The position numbers and the translations under genes are program-made. Under the pieces are notes generated by a model, which was given only the letters and a program-made list of their open reading frames with translations, did no database searches and had not been told where the DNA came from. Of a stretch of DNA of 64,000 bases, positions 9,785 to 17,992 are shown piece by piece. The stretch covers positions 1,860,001 through 1,924,000 of the forward strand of contig NZ_AP027731.1 of NCBI RefSeq assembly GCF_030296595.1, given 5' to 3'. Within the stretch, counting starts at the first letter, position 1. Every line of letters starts with the position of its first letter. This DNA is from Naasia aerilata. Lineage in GTDB: Bacteria > Actinomycetota > Actinomycetes > Actinomycetales > Microbacteriaceae.

Positions 9785-11281
9785 ATGGCTTCCTTCCCCT
9801 TCTCCACCGCGACCGGAGCCGACGTCCGCGTCCGCTTCTGCCCGTCGCCCACCGGCACCCCGCACGTCGGGCTCGTCCGCACCGCCCTCTTCAATTGGGC
9901 CTACGCCCGGCACACCGGCGGCAAGCTCGTGTTCCGCATCGAGGACACCGACCCCGCACGCGACACCGAGGAGAGCTACCAGCTCATCGTCGAGGCGCTC
10001 CGCTGGCTCCGCCTCGACTGGGACGAGGGCATCGACATCGGCGGCCCGTACGCGCCGTACCGGCAGTCCCTGCGCTACGACATATACCGCGACATCGTGG
10101 CCCGCCTCCTCGAGTCCGGGCACCTCTACGAGAGCTACGCCACCGGCGAGGAGATCGCGGCCCGCAACCTCGCGGCCGGCCGCGACCCGAAGCTCGGCTA
10201 CGACAACTTCGAGCGCGACCTCACGGATGCCGAACGCCAGCGATACCGGGACGAGGGTCGCCAGCCGGCGCTGCGCCTCCGCGTGCCCGACGAGGAGCTC
10301 TCCTTTGACGACCTCGTCCGCGGCCCCATCACCTTCCCCGCCGGGTCCTTCCCCGACTTCGTCGTCGTCCGGCCTAACGGGCACCCGCTATACACGCTCG
10401 TGAACCCGGTCGACGACGCGATCATGGGCATCACGCACGTGCTCCGCGGTGAGGACCTGCTCTCGTCGACCCCGCGCCAGATCGCCCTCTATGCGGCGCT
10501 CATCGAGATCGGCGTGACCGACTTCGTCCCGCGCTTCGGCCACCTCCCGTACGTGATGGGGGAGGGCAACAAGAAGCTCTCCAAGCGCGACCCCGAGTCG
10601 AACCTGTTCCACCACCGGGAGCGCGGCTTCATCCCGGAGGGGCTCGTCAACTACCTGGCGCTGCTCGGCTGGTCGCTCACCCACGACCGCGACGTGTTCA
10701 GCCTCGACGAGATGGTGGCGGCCTTCGACGTGGTCGACGTGAACCCCAACCCCGCCCGCTTCGACCTGAAGAAGGCGGAGTCGATCAACGGCGACCACAT
10801 CCGCCTGCTCGCCCCGGGCGACTTCGAGGCGCGGATCGTGCCCTACCTCGACGGCGTCCTCAACGATCCGCCGACCGAGCGCGAGCTCGCCGTGCTGCAC
10901 GCCGCCGCCCCGCTCGTGCAGGAGCGCGTGAACCTCCTCGGCGAGGTGCGCGGCATGCTCGGCTTCCTCTTCACCGCGGACGAGGACATCGTGGTCGAGG
11001 ACGACGCGCTGCCCAAGGCGGACGGCCTCGCCGTCCTCGACTCGTCCAGCACAGCGCTCGCGGGTCTCGACTCGTGGGCCGCCGCCGACATCGAGGCCGC
11101 CCTCCGCGAGGCGCTCATCGAGGGCGCCGGCCTCAAGCCGCGCACCGCGTTCGGCCCGCTGCGCGCCGCGGTGAGCGGACGCCGTGTCAGCCCGCCGCTG
11201 TTCGAGTCGATGGAGATCCTCGGCAAGGAGTCGACCCTCGCCCGCATCGAGCGGCTCGCGGCCCGCCTGCGCGATGCCTGA
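9785..11281 (+). CDS. gltX: glutamate--tRNA ligase
   Basis: Charges tRNA-Glu. The 498-aa class I synthetase has the HIGH-type motif in [36 protein letters not shown], and the KMSKS-type loop as [11 protein letters not shown]. The C-terminal anticodon-binding helical domain ends [13 protein letters not shown] chose the ATG of [19 protein letters not shown], since upstream in-frame sequence is hairpin repeat. The stop overlaps the next gene's ATG by 8 nt, so the flavoprotein is probably co-transcribed. Confidence 0.95.
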   Translation: MASFPFSTATGADVRVRFCPSPTGTPHVGLVRTALFNWAYARHTGGKLVFRIEDTDPARDTEESYQLIVEALRWLRLDWDEGIDIGGPYAPYRQSLRYDIYRDIVARLLESGHLYESYATGEEIAARNLAAGRDPKLGYDNFERDLTDAERQRYRDEGRQPALRLRVPDEELSFDDLVRGPITFPAGSFPDFVVVRPNGHPLYTLVNPVDDAIMGITHVLRGEDLLSSTPRQIALYAALIEIGVTDFVPRFGHLPYVMGEGNKKLSKRDPESNLFHHRERGFIPEGLVNYLALLGWSLTHDRDVFSLDEMVAAFDVVDVNPNPARFDLKKAESINGDHIRLLAPGDFEARIVPYLDGVLNDPPTERELAVLHAAAPLVQERVNLLGEVRGMLGFLFTADEDIVVEDDALPKADGLAVLDSSSTALAGLDSWAAADIEAALREALIEGAGLKPRTAFGPLRAAVSGRRVSPPLFESMEILGKESTLARIERLAARLRDA

Positions 11282-12197
11282 CGCGCCCGCTGCGGAGGGC
11301 TCGCCCGACTCCTACTCGGTGGTGGTGATCGGAGCCGGCCCGGCCGGCCTCGGCGCCGCCCTCAACATCGTCCGGGCGCGGCACCGCACCCTCATCCTCG
11401 ACGGCAACCGCCCCCGAAACGCGGCGACGCTGCACTCCCACGGCTACCCGACCCGCGACGGCATCTCCCCGCTCGAGCTGCGCAAGCTCGGCCGGGAGGA
11501 GCTGGCGGGCTATCCGGAGGCGGAGTTCCAGAACGCCCGCGTGACCCGGGTGAACCGCGAGGGGACCCTCTTCCGGGTCGAGGCGCAGGGCATCCGCGGC
11601 AGCGCCGACCGCGTCGTCACCGCGGAGTCGGTGGTCGTCGCGACCGGCCTCGTCGAGACCCTGCCGGCGCTGCCAACCCTCCGCGCCTTCTACGGCACGA
11701 GCATCCACAGCTGCATCACCTGCGACGGCTACGAGGAGACCGGCAAGCCGCTCGCGCTGATCGGCGAGACGTCAGACCTCGCCGAGCACGCGCTGCTCCT
11801 CACCCGCTGGTCGGACGACATCGTCGTCTTCGGCCCGATGGGGGAGGAGGACGAGCGGGCCCTCGCGCCCCGCGGCGTGCGCGTCGAGCGCCGCCCCGTC
11901 GCAGACGTGGTGGGCGACCGCACCGGCCTCACTGGCGTCCAACTCGAGGACGGCGAGGTGGTGCCGCGCACGGCCGCGTTCGTCCGCCCGATCTACCAGC
12001 CCGCCCTCGACTACCTCGCGGGCCTCGGAGCCGACGTGGACGACTGGGGCCTCCTGGCCACGGACGGCGAGGGCCGCACCTCGATCCCCGGCCTCTACGC
12101 GGCGGGTGACTCGACCGTCCCCGGGCCGCAGCAGCTCATCGTGGCCGCCGGCTCCGGCGCCCGCACTGCCGCCGCCCTGGTCCGCGACCGCCTGTAA
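11274..12197 (+). CDS. thioredoxin-reductase-like FAD/NAD(P) oxidoreductase
   Basis: A 307-aa two-dinucleotide-fold flavoprotein. The FAD site is [20 protein letters not shown]. The redox motif is SCITCDGYE, equivalent to the CxxC of thioredoxin reductases. The C-terminal FAD motif is [20 protein letters not shown]. The NAD(P)-binding loop near residue 165 reads [16 protein letters not shown], lacking the usual GxGxxA. Together with the shortened first part, this suggests a specialised or ferredoxin-type partner, not standard TrxB. It overlaps gltX by 8 nt. Confidence 0.8.
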   Translation: MPDAPAAEGSPDSYSVVVIGAGPAGLGAALNIVRARHRTLILDGNRPRNAATLHSHGYPTRDGISPLELRKLGREELAGYPEAEFQNARVTRVNREGTLFRVEAQGIRGSADRVVTAESVVVATGLVETLPALPTLRAFYGTSIHSCITCDGYEETGKPLALIGETSDLAEHALLLTRWSDDIVVFGPMGEEDERALAPRGVRVERRPVADVVGDRTGLTGVQLEDGEVVPRTAAFVRPIYQPALDYLAGLGADVDDWGLLATDGEGRTSIPGLYAAGDSTVPGPQQLIVAAGSGARTAAALVRDRL

Positions 12198-12211
12198 TGC
12201 CGCGACCGCTC

Positions 12212-12250
12212 CGCTGATTGAGGAGCTCGCGCAGCGAGCGTCTCGAAATC
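12212..12250 (+). repeat. REP-like element, fifth copy
   Basis: Same head (CGCTGATTGAGGAG) and tail (GCGTCTCGAAATC) as the cluster at 3977-4286, around CTCGCGCAGCGA. It lies alone between the flavoprotein and tRNA-Gln and may serve as a terminator for the former. Confidence 0.75.
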
Positions 12251-12392
12251 CCATCGCCCGCGGCTGGTCGCGACGCACCCGACCCGTCGCCTGGTTCGGT
12301 CCCACCCGAGACATCCCGTATGCTTGTCGACGGCCTTCCGGGGGAACACCCCGACCGGTCAGGGACGTTCCGGTCACCCCGGGTCGCCCCAA

Positions 12393-12464
12393 TGGGGTGT
12401 GGTGTAATTGGCAACACGGCTGATTCTGGTTCAGTTGTTCTTGGTTCGAGTCCAGGCACCCCAG
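12393..12464 (+). tRNA. tRNA-Gln (anticodon CTG)
   Basis: A full cloverleaf can be drawn. The acceptor TGGGGTG pairs with CACCCCA. The D-arm is GTGTAATTGGCAACAC. The anticodon stem GCTGA/TCAGT has loop TTCTGGT, with CTG at 12426-12428. The T-arm is CTTGG-TTCGAGT-CCAGG, with discriminator G. The 3' CCA is not encoded (GCA follows). It marks the edge between core genes and the accessory island. Confidence 0.93.
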
Positions 12465-12480
12465 CAGTAGCAGCGCGAAG

Positions 12481-12504
12481 AAGGCCCGGTGAGTCGGGCC
12501 TTTT
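12481..12504 (+). terminator. intrinsic terminator after tRNA-Gln
   Basis: Stem AAGGCCCG (12481-12488) and CGGGCCTT (12495-12502) with a 6-nt loop and a TTTT tail, 17 nt past the tRNA end. Confidence 0.85.
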
Positions 12505-12639
12505 CTGGTTCCGCGGCAAGCCGGAGTGCCGCCGTCATGCCGCGCTTCCGACGCATGTGACCTAGAACGAGACCAAAGACTCAGTACCGATGCGCCTATC
12601 GGTTGCGCATCACTTCGGACTCGAGGCATGACTGAGGTT

Positions 12640-12658
12640 TTCTTGGTTCGTGTTCAGG
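12640..12658 (+). repeat. partial copy of the tRNA-Gln T-arm (possible att relic)
   Basis: TTCTTGGTTCGTGTTCAGG matches the tRNA-Gln T-arm at 12438-12456 at 17 of 19 positions, 202 bp downstream. Integrases often use a tRNA 3' end as attachment site and leave such a duplicate. No integrase gene is visible, so this is only a candidate scar. Confidence 0.4.
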
Positions 12659-12664
12659 TTGACA

Positions 12665-12913
12665 TCAGTACCTCGTCGGCCTGATGGCCATCCTCCCCTG
12701 ACTTCGGGCAGGAGGATGGCCGGCCGCCACGCTCCGTGCCCAGCGGTGAGATGCAGCCCAACAGCACTGACACTCCCGGTGTCTGAAACCACCCGGCGCG
12801 CGACACGGGTCGCGCGGCCAATGTCGCGGGTCCAGATGGCCCCGGACAGCCCGTGCACAGACGAGTTGGCGAGCGCGATGGCGTCGTCCTTGCCATCGAA
12901 TGTTCGTCAGTCT
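12665..12913 (-). pseudogene. aldehyde dehydrogenase C-terminal fragment
   Basis: Minus-strand reading shows DGKDDAIALANSSVHGLSGA and then IWTRDIGRATRVARRV. This is the pattern near the C-terminus of aldehyde dehydrogenases (the YGLSAAVWTRD region), followed by a degraded DTGSVS stretch. There is no N-terminal two-thirds and no catalytic Cys. Stops flank it and frames change. The 612 bp from 12465 to 13076 contain only the tRNA terminator, this relic and unassigned GC-rich sequence. Confidence 0.55.
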
Positions 12914-13076
12914 GACTGAAACCAGGTGCGGCGCTGCTCGGACCTGCGGCGCGGCGAAGGAGGAGCGCCCAAGCGCGCCGGACCGGACGCCTGGCGACCC
13001 GTCCGGCGGGAGAACCTGGCTGACCAGCCCGCGCAGTGCGCGGATCAGGCCAGCCAGGTCCACCTTCGCGGGCACG

Positions 13077-14158
13077 TCACCAGTTCTTGAGCGCTCGCGC
13101 CTCAGTCACGTCGGTGATCATCCGCGACCCACTCTTCTCCGCGGCGTCGCGCATCAGCGCCTGCTGACGGGCAATGACGTCGAACGCGTTCTCCCAGTTG
13201 TTCCAGTGAAAGCCCTCCCACTCGCTGGAGATCGTCGAGGAGTAGCCGTTGCGGATGTAGGCGTCGAGAATCTCGCGGATCGGCACCGAGGGCTCCTCGC
13301 CCTGCTCGTCGATCTCGTAGAACTTGCCGTGGGTGTGCACCACCCATGGAAGGATCTCGACCCATTCCTCTACGAGCCCATGCCCGAACAGCCCTGTCGA
13401 GTTGACGGCCAGCTCGACGGCGATGTCCTCCGCGCCGTGCCGACCGGCCAGCTCCACAACATCGGCGAACTGCCGCGCCTGCTCATCGTCCAGCGCGGCG
13501 CCGTTTCCGTGCTTCGAGTTCCAGTACGCGTCGATGGCAGTGATCAGCTCCGGCGAGATGCCCCGCTGCTCGTATCGCTTGAAGAGGGAGCGCGGCATCT
13601 GCGTCATTGTGGCGCCCCAGTCGGGAATGAACCCCAGCCTGGGGGAGCCGAGCTTCTGGTATCGCTCCAGCAGCGCCTGCATGTGAGGGTGCCGGGGCGT
13701 GTGATGCGCGTGGATCTCCATGCCGAGAGTGACGTCGTACTTCTCCGCCAGGGGAGGAGTCGCTCCATGTCGTCCGGGGTGAGCGAGTACTGCACCCGCA
13801 CGATGGGGAAGCCGAGGCGCTGCGCCACGGCGATCTGCGCCGACATGTAGTCGACCAGCTCGTCGTTGGTCATGAGGCGATCACGGCGGATGCCGGCGTC
13901 GGCGTTCGCCCCGAGAGCCACCGGAAGGAGACCGGATGTGTCGACGAGCTCCTTGAAGCTGCGCTCGAACTCCGCACTGACGTTCGGGAATCCCTTGATG
14001 CTCTGGAAGCCGACGACCTCGAGGCCGGGTCCCAGCCCGCGCTTCGCCACCTCGCGCACCAGCTCCGGGAAGGTCATCTGCCGCGAATGCCAGAAGCGGG
14101 TGAAGCTGTACAGCGTCGTCCCCTGGATGGGCGTGCCGAGCGTCGTGGTGTCGGTCAT
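13077..14158 (-). CDS. sugar phosphate isomerase/epimerase-type protein, probable C-glycoside deglycosidase alpha subunit (one frame break)
   Basis: A TIM-barrel protein of the AP-endonuclease-2/xylose-isomerase-like family, about 360 aa after bridging one frame break near 13751-13754 (one C missing in CTCCCC; expected ERLLPLAEKYDVTLGMEIHAH). Likely metal ligands are Glu in GMEIHAH, Asp in GFIPDWGA, His in WVVHTHGKFYEID and Glu in SSEWEG. These form the E-D-H-E set of the fold. It overlaps by 4 nt the upstream gene for a DUF6379-type small subunit. That pairing is the hallmark of DgpC/DgpB- and CarB/CarC-type C-glycoside deglycosidases, which split 3-keto C-glycosides. The function is inferred from fold and pairing; an isomerase/epimerase role is the alternative. 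Confidence 0.7.
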
Positions 14159-14553
14159 GATGCCTCCTGCAGTGCCATCGTCTTGGTGTCGCGATCGCGG
14201 ATCATCCGCACCCCGTCCGCCTTGGGCAGGTACGGGATGTACAGGCCGATCGCCACCTGCACCTCGTGGCTGCCGGCGTCAGGCACGTTCGGCTTCGCGC
14301 CCTCCAGCACGGCCGAATCGAGGACGAACCACCAGTCGTCGGTCTTGAACGGGAGTTCATCGAGGCGGTAGGTGCGGCCCTCGACCGTAAAGGTGACCGT
14401 CTCGGGCGGAACCTGAACCCCATCGATGCGGAACTCCACGGCGCTGACGGAGGACAGGGGCAGCGCCCGGTACCACGGCATGCGGACGGTGATCGCGACC
14501 CGATTGCCTCGCCTCTTCAGTGTGTTCTCTTCGATGATGCTGTCTGAGAGCAT
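14155..14553 (-). CDS. DUF6379-type protein, probable C-glycoside deglycosidase beta subunit
   Basis: A 132-aa beta-rich protein starting MLSDSIIEENTLKRRGNRVA, with VRMPWYRALPLSSVSAVEF, DDWWFVLDSAVLEG and VAIGLYIPYLP. These resemble the small subunit (DgpB/CarC-type, DUF6379) that completes the active site of C-glycoside deglycosidases. I placed the start at 14553 because AAATGAAGGTGAC gives a ribosome-binding site there; the longer frame is less likely. It is first in a two-gene operon with the TIM-barrel subunit and divergent from the SDR gene. Confidence 0.72.
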   Translation of the reverse strand: MLSDSIIEENTLKRRGNRVAITVRMPWYRALPLSSVSAVEFRIDGVQVPPETVTFTVEGRTYRLDELPFKTDDWWFVLDSAVLEGAKPNVPDAGSHEVQVAIGLYIPYLPKADGVRMIRDRDTKTMALQEAS

Positions 14554-14606
14554 GTCACCTTCATTTCTCTTGTCGGACGGACGTGCGAGACGTCGGGGTG
14601 GGCACA

Positions 14607-14624
14607 ACTACCGCAGTAGGTAGT
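14607..14624. promoter_or_regulatory. palindromic operator candidate between the deglycosidase pair and the SDR gene
   Basis: ACTACC-gcagta-GGTAGT is a perfect 6+6 palindrome in the 137-bp divergent region. It is a plausible site for the TetR-family regulator at 17168-17767 or another local repressor. Confidence 0.45.
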
Positions 14625-14690
14625 ATGGGCTCGAATGCGGCGGCACGAGCAAGAATTCGACGGCGTGAGCCCGGGGACAGGAGTGCCACC

Positions 14691-15449
14691 ATGGCGGAAT
14701 CGCCGAGAGTAGCCGTCGTCACGGGAGCTGCGCGCGGCATTGGGGCGTCCATCGCTCAGCGCCTCGCCGCCGACGGGAGGGCCGTCGCAGTGCTCGACCT
14801 CAGCGAGGAGTCGACCGAGGAGACGGTGCGCGCGATCACCGCCGCGGGTGGGCGGGCGATCGGCGTGGGCGCCGATGTGTCGAGCGCCGACGACGTCAAG
14901 CGGGCAGTCGACCACGTCGCCACAACGCTCGGGCCGCCGACGATCCTCGTCAACAACGCCGGGATCCTCCGGGACAACCTCATCTTCAGGATGACCGAGG
15001 ACGACTGGGATGCGGTGGTCTCCGTGCATCTGCGTGGGGCGTTCCTGATGACCAGGGCGGTCCAGACGCACCAGGTGAAGCAGGAGTGGGGACGGATCGT
15101 CTGCCTCTCGTCCATCAGCGCGCTGGGCAACCGCGGGCAGGCGAATTACACGGCGGCCAAAGCCGGGTTGCAGGGCTTCGTGAAGACCTTGGCGATCGAG
15201 CTCGGGCGGTACAACGTGACGGCCAATGCCATCGCCCCGGGATTCATCGCCACCGACATGACGCGCATCACCGCCGAGCGCATGAAGCTGACGCACGAGG
15301 GCTTCCTCGCGCAGGTGGCCAGGGAAATCCCGGTCGGCCGGGTGGGAAAGCCGGAAGACATCGCCGCCGCCGCAGCGTTCTTCACCAGCGACGAGGCCTC
15401 GTTCGTGTCGGGTCAGGTGCTCTACGTGGCGGGCGGCCCGAAGGCGTGA
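14691..15449 (+). CDS. SDR-family oxidoreductase (FabG-like)
   Basis: A 252-aa classical short-chain dehydrogenase. The cofactor motif is VVTGAARGIGASIAQRL, followed by LVNNAGILRDN. The catalytic set is Ser in IVCLSSISALG and Tyr-x3-Lys in QANYTAAKAGLQG. The C-terminal end is FVSGQVLYVAGGPKA. An ACAGGAG site precedes the ATG. The MaoC-like gene overlaps its stop, which suggests a CoA-linked or ring-opening pathway, not fatty acid synthesis. The substrate is unknown. Confidence 0.88.
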   Translation: MAESPRVAVVTGAARGIGASIAQRLAADGRAVAVLDLSEESTEETVRAITAAGGRAIGVGADVSSADDVKRAVDHVATTLGPPTILVNNAGILRDNLIFRMTEDDWDAVVSVHLRGAFLMTRAVQTHQVKQEWGRIVCLSSISALGNRGQANYTAAKAGLQGFVKTLAIELGRYNVTANAIAPGFIATDMTRITAERMKLTHEGFLAQVAREIPVGRVGKPEDIAAAAAFFTSDEASFVSGQVLYVAGGPKA

Positions 15450-15925
15450 CGGTGCGGTATGACTCGCCCGTCTCCCTCCTGGAGGCTGTCGGCACGGATC
15501 TGGGAGCCACCGACTGGTTCGAGATCGACCAGGATCGCATCGCCGCGTTCGGCGCCGCGACCGACGATCTCCAATGGATCCACCTCGATCCGGAGCGCGC
15601 TCGGCAGGGTCCGTTCGGCGGCACGATCGCGCACGGTTATCTCACCCAATCGCTCCTGGTGCCGCTCACCCAGCGGCTGCTGCAAGTCGCTGGCACGGAC
15701 CTCGTCGTCAATGCCGGGACCGACCGGGTTCGCTTCCTCACTCCGGTGCCGAGCGGCGCGCGGATCCGTCTGCGCGCCACGATCGCCGCCGCGGAGCGGG
15801 TGAGCATGGGTGTTCGCGTCAAGGTCGCGGCGACGGTCGAGATCCTGGGCGTCGAACGTCCCGCGCTGGTCGCCGAGACCCTCACGATCTACGTGCCCTC
15901 CGCACCCACGGCGGGCGACAGCTGA
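15446..15925 (+). CDS. MaoC-like (R)-hydratase
   Basis: A 159-aa single hotdog-fold protein. The hydratase signature is FGAATDDLQWIHLDPERA followed by GPFGGTIAHGYLTQSL; the Asp and His that activate water are both present. Family members hydrate enoyl-CoA thioesters. The GTG start (GTGA overlap with the SDR stop) gives VTVRYDSPVSLLEAVG; a second GTG lies 6 nt later. It is probably translated together with the SDR for a hydration/oxidation pair. Confidence 0.85.
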   Translation: MTVRYDSPVSLLEAVGTDLGATDWFEIDQDRIAAFGAATDDLQWIHLDPERARQGPFGGTIAHGYLTQSLLVPLTQRLLQVAGTDLVVNAGTDRVRFLTPVPSGARIRLRATIAAAERVSMGVRVKVAATVEILGVERPALVAETLTIYVPSAPTAGDS

Positions 15926-16006
15926 TTCGGCATCCCGGAGAGCGAACTCAGGGCCATCGGATCGGACAACGCCGCCCGGATCTTTCCTGCGCTGCCGTTC
16001 TGGTGA
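15926..16006 (+). pseudogene. amidohydrolase C-terminal remnant
   Basis: Immediately after the MaoC stop, in the same frame, 26 codons read FGIPESELRAIGSDNAARIF and then a short tail and stop. ESE..AIG..NAARIF is the usual last helix of amidohydrolase-2 family enzymes, which include aromatic acid decarboxylases. There is no catalytic domain upstream, so this is a deletion remnant or an assembly collapse. The next 110 bp hold a short hairpin, GGAACG/CGTTCC at about 16008-16027. Confidence 0.45.
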
Positions 16007-16116
16007 GGAACGGACCTCGTCGTTCCGCGCCTCAGCCGGAGACGAAGCCGACGGCCATCGCGGGGCGGCGACTCCAGCGATCGCGGAACCGCGAGGGCGT
16101 GCAATGCTGGAAGTTT

Positions 16117-17040
16117 ATGGATGTTCGGATCGCGGTTCAGCCCCAGCTCGGCGCATCGTACGACGACCTGCTTCGGGTCGCGCAGGAGTGCGAGCGGCTC
16201 GGCTTCTCCGGCTTCTTCATGGCTGACCACGTCATGAGCATGCGCGACCCGACGAGGGCGCTGCCGGGCCCGACCGACGTGTGGACCACTCTTGCGGCGA
16301 TGTCCCGGGAGACGACGTCCATCAGGCTCGGGACTCTGATGACCTCGGCGAACTTCCGCCTTCCGGGCATGCTCGCGATCCAGGTTGCGCAGGTCGATCA
16401 GATGTCGAACGGGCGAATCGAGCTGGGCATCGGGGCCGGCTGGTCGGAAGAGGAGCACAGGGCGTACGGACTCCCGTTCCCGAAGAAGCGGTTCGACGTG
16501 CTCGAGGAGCAGCTCGCCATCATCACCGGGCTGTGGGGAACGCCGACGGGGAGCGGTTCACCTTCAACGGCGCGCACTACCAGCTGCACGACTGTCCGGC
16601 CCTGCCGAAGCCGACCCAGTCGGCCCCGCCGGTGATCGTCGGAGGCAAGGGAGCCAAGCGGACCCCGGGCTCGCCGCTGCCTACGCTGCCGAATACAACG
16701 GCAGCTACGCGACGGACGATGAGGTCCCGGCGATGTTGGAGCGCATGAGGGCGGCATGCGAAGACGTCGAACGCGACCCGGCGACTCTCATCTTCTCGAT
16801 CATGTCGCCGCTTGCCGTCGGCTCAACCAACGAGGACCAGTCGAGGCGCGCGGCGACAACGGGGAAGACGCCCGAAGACGTGCGCGACCACGGCGTGGGG
16901 GCACGCCCGAGCAAGCGGTGGAGCGGCTTCAGGCTCTAGAAGCGCTGGGCGTCCAGCGGATCTACCTCCAGTTCCCCGGCTTCACCGACCTGGACCACCT
17001 CGAGCTGCTCGCGCGCGAGGTGCTCCCGCACTTCCAGTAG
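16117..17040 (+). CDS. LLM-class (luciferase-like) F420/flavin-dependent oxidoreductase (three frame breaks)
   Basis: A luciferase-like TIM-barrel enzyme of about 308 aa: MDVRIAVQPQLGASYDDLL, GFSGFFMADHVMSM, IRLGTLMTSANFRLPGML, GRIELGIGAGWSEEEH and QRIYLQFPGFTDLDHLEL. Such actinobacterial proteins usually use F420 or FMN. Three frame breaks must be bridged, near 16550 (TGERFTFNGAHYQ), 16667 (RTPGLAAAYAAEYNG) and 16900 (VGGTPEQAVERL). Each fits one missing G in a G-run. The TetR gene lies convergent downstream. The substrate is unknown. Confidence 0.78.
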
Positions 17041-17167
17041 GTGCGGCCTTCCTCGATCACGCGGTCGATCTGCGGGGTGGACCCCTTCCTGAATCGCTTC
17101 CGCAGATAGGTGACTATCGCGAAGCCAGACGGGGTTGGTTGTCTGGACGGGGCGCTCTGGTGCGTTC

Positions 17168-17767
17168 TCAGCTCCGCGGGACGAGGAGGCTGAACATCGC
17201 CTCGAGCGTGCCTGTCATCTCCTCAGCGCTCTGCCCTTCTGATCGAAGGAAGAGCTGAAGCGCGAGTCCGTCGCGCAGAGCGATGAGGCCGGATGCGAGC
17301 TGGTCGGGGTCGATGCTGGCGACCAGGGTTCCTTCTCGCTGCATGTCCATGAGGGTTCCGCGGAGGTCCGTGTGGATCCGCGTGTAGACCCCGCGGAAGA
17401 AGTCATGGGCAGGATGCTCAGGTCGGATTGCTTCCGCTGCGAGCTGGGTGAACATGGCCGTGATCGCCGGGGCGGCCGCGTTGGCCCGCACGACCGCGAG
17501 GATCGCCCGGAAGGGAGAGCCCGAGTCCGCCAATGTGCGCCGGAAGAGTTCCTCATCGGCCTCGTCCCGTTGGCGCAGCAGGGCCATCAGGAGGTCTTCC
17601 TTGCTCGCGAAATGGTGCAGGAGGCCCTGTCGCGAGATCCCGCACGCCTCAGCGATCTCCTGCACCGTGACGCCATCGAAACCGGCCCGGCCGAAGGCGC
17701 GGGTCGCTTCGGCCAGGATCTGCTGCTGCCGGGCACGGCCGGGGGCGTACCCGTTTCCCGTTGACAC
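17168..17767 (-). CDS. TetR/AcrR-family transcriptional regulator
   Basis: A 199-aa repressor type. The N-terminal HTH is ILAEATRAFGRAGFDGVTVQ followed by EIAEACGISRQGLLHHFASK. The C-terminal ligand domain is alpha-helical and ends MFSLLVPRS. It sits between the LLM gene and the fused deglycosidase gene and is divergent from the latter. A palindrome lies 17 nt upstream of its start, so it probably represses itself and the 17.9-kb operon. The ligand is probably a pathway aglycone or glycoside (inference). Confidence 0.88.
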   Translation of the reverse strand: MSTGNGYAPGRARQQQILAEATRAFGRAGFDGVTVQEIAEACGISRQGLLHHFASKEDLLMALLRQRDEADEELFRRTLADSGSPFRAILAVVRANAAAPAITAMFTQLAAEAIRPEHPAHDFFRGVYTRIHTDLRGTLMDMQREGTLVASIDPDQLASGLIALRDGLALQLFLRSEGQSAEEMTGTLEAMFSLLVPRS

Positions 17768-17784
17768 GCCTTCACCCTAACCAG

Positions 17785-17812
17785 CGAATACTTACGAAGG
17801 CGCAAGTGTTCG
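17785..17812. promoter_or_regulatory. TetR operator candidate
   Basis: CGAATACTT (17785-17793) and AAGTGTTCG (17804-17812) form a 9+9 inverted repeat with one mismatch and a 10-bp spacer. It lies between the tetR start and the genes reading right. Confidence 0.55.
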
Positions 17813-17858
17813 TGATAGCTTCGCCGCGCTGTCATCCGTGACGCAAAGGAGCTCCACC

Positions 17859-17930
17859 GTGTCGGTAACCGAGAATGATCGACCGGTGCCGCCGATGCCG
17901 CACGAGCACTTCACCGACACTTTCGCGTGA
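17859..17930 (+). CDS. 23-codon leader-like ORF or gene remnant
   Basis: GTG start 8 nt after a strong AAAGGAG. It encodes VSVTENDRPVPPMPHEHFTD and three more residues before TGA. It lies between the TetR operator and the fused deglycosidase start at 17993. It could be a leader peptide or the surviving N-terminus of a deleted transporter or enzyme. I do not recognise a family. Confidence 0.3.
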   Translation: MSVTENDRPVPPMPHEHFTDTFA

Positions 17931-17992
17931 AGCCCTCCTGCTGACTCTCCCCGGGCTCACCCACGCCACCGAAATTCGAAGGAAAAGCACTG

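Noticed and set aside
12606-12660. Second tRNA gene downstream of tRNA-Gln
   Set aside because: Only a T-arm-like stretch is present. No acceptor, D-arm or anticodon arm can be folded.
16117-17040. Programmed ribosomal frameshifting in the LLM gene
   Set aside because: There are three breaks in one gene with no slippery heptamer or conserved signal. The same G-run losses occur in many unrelated genes.
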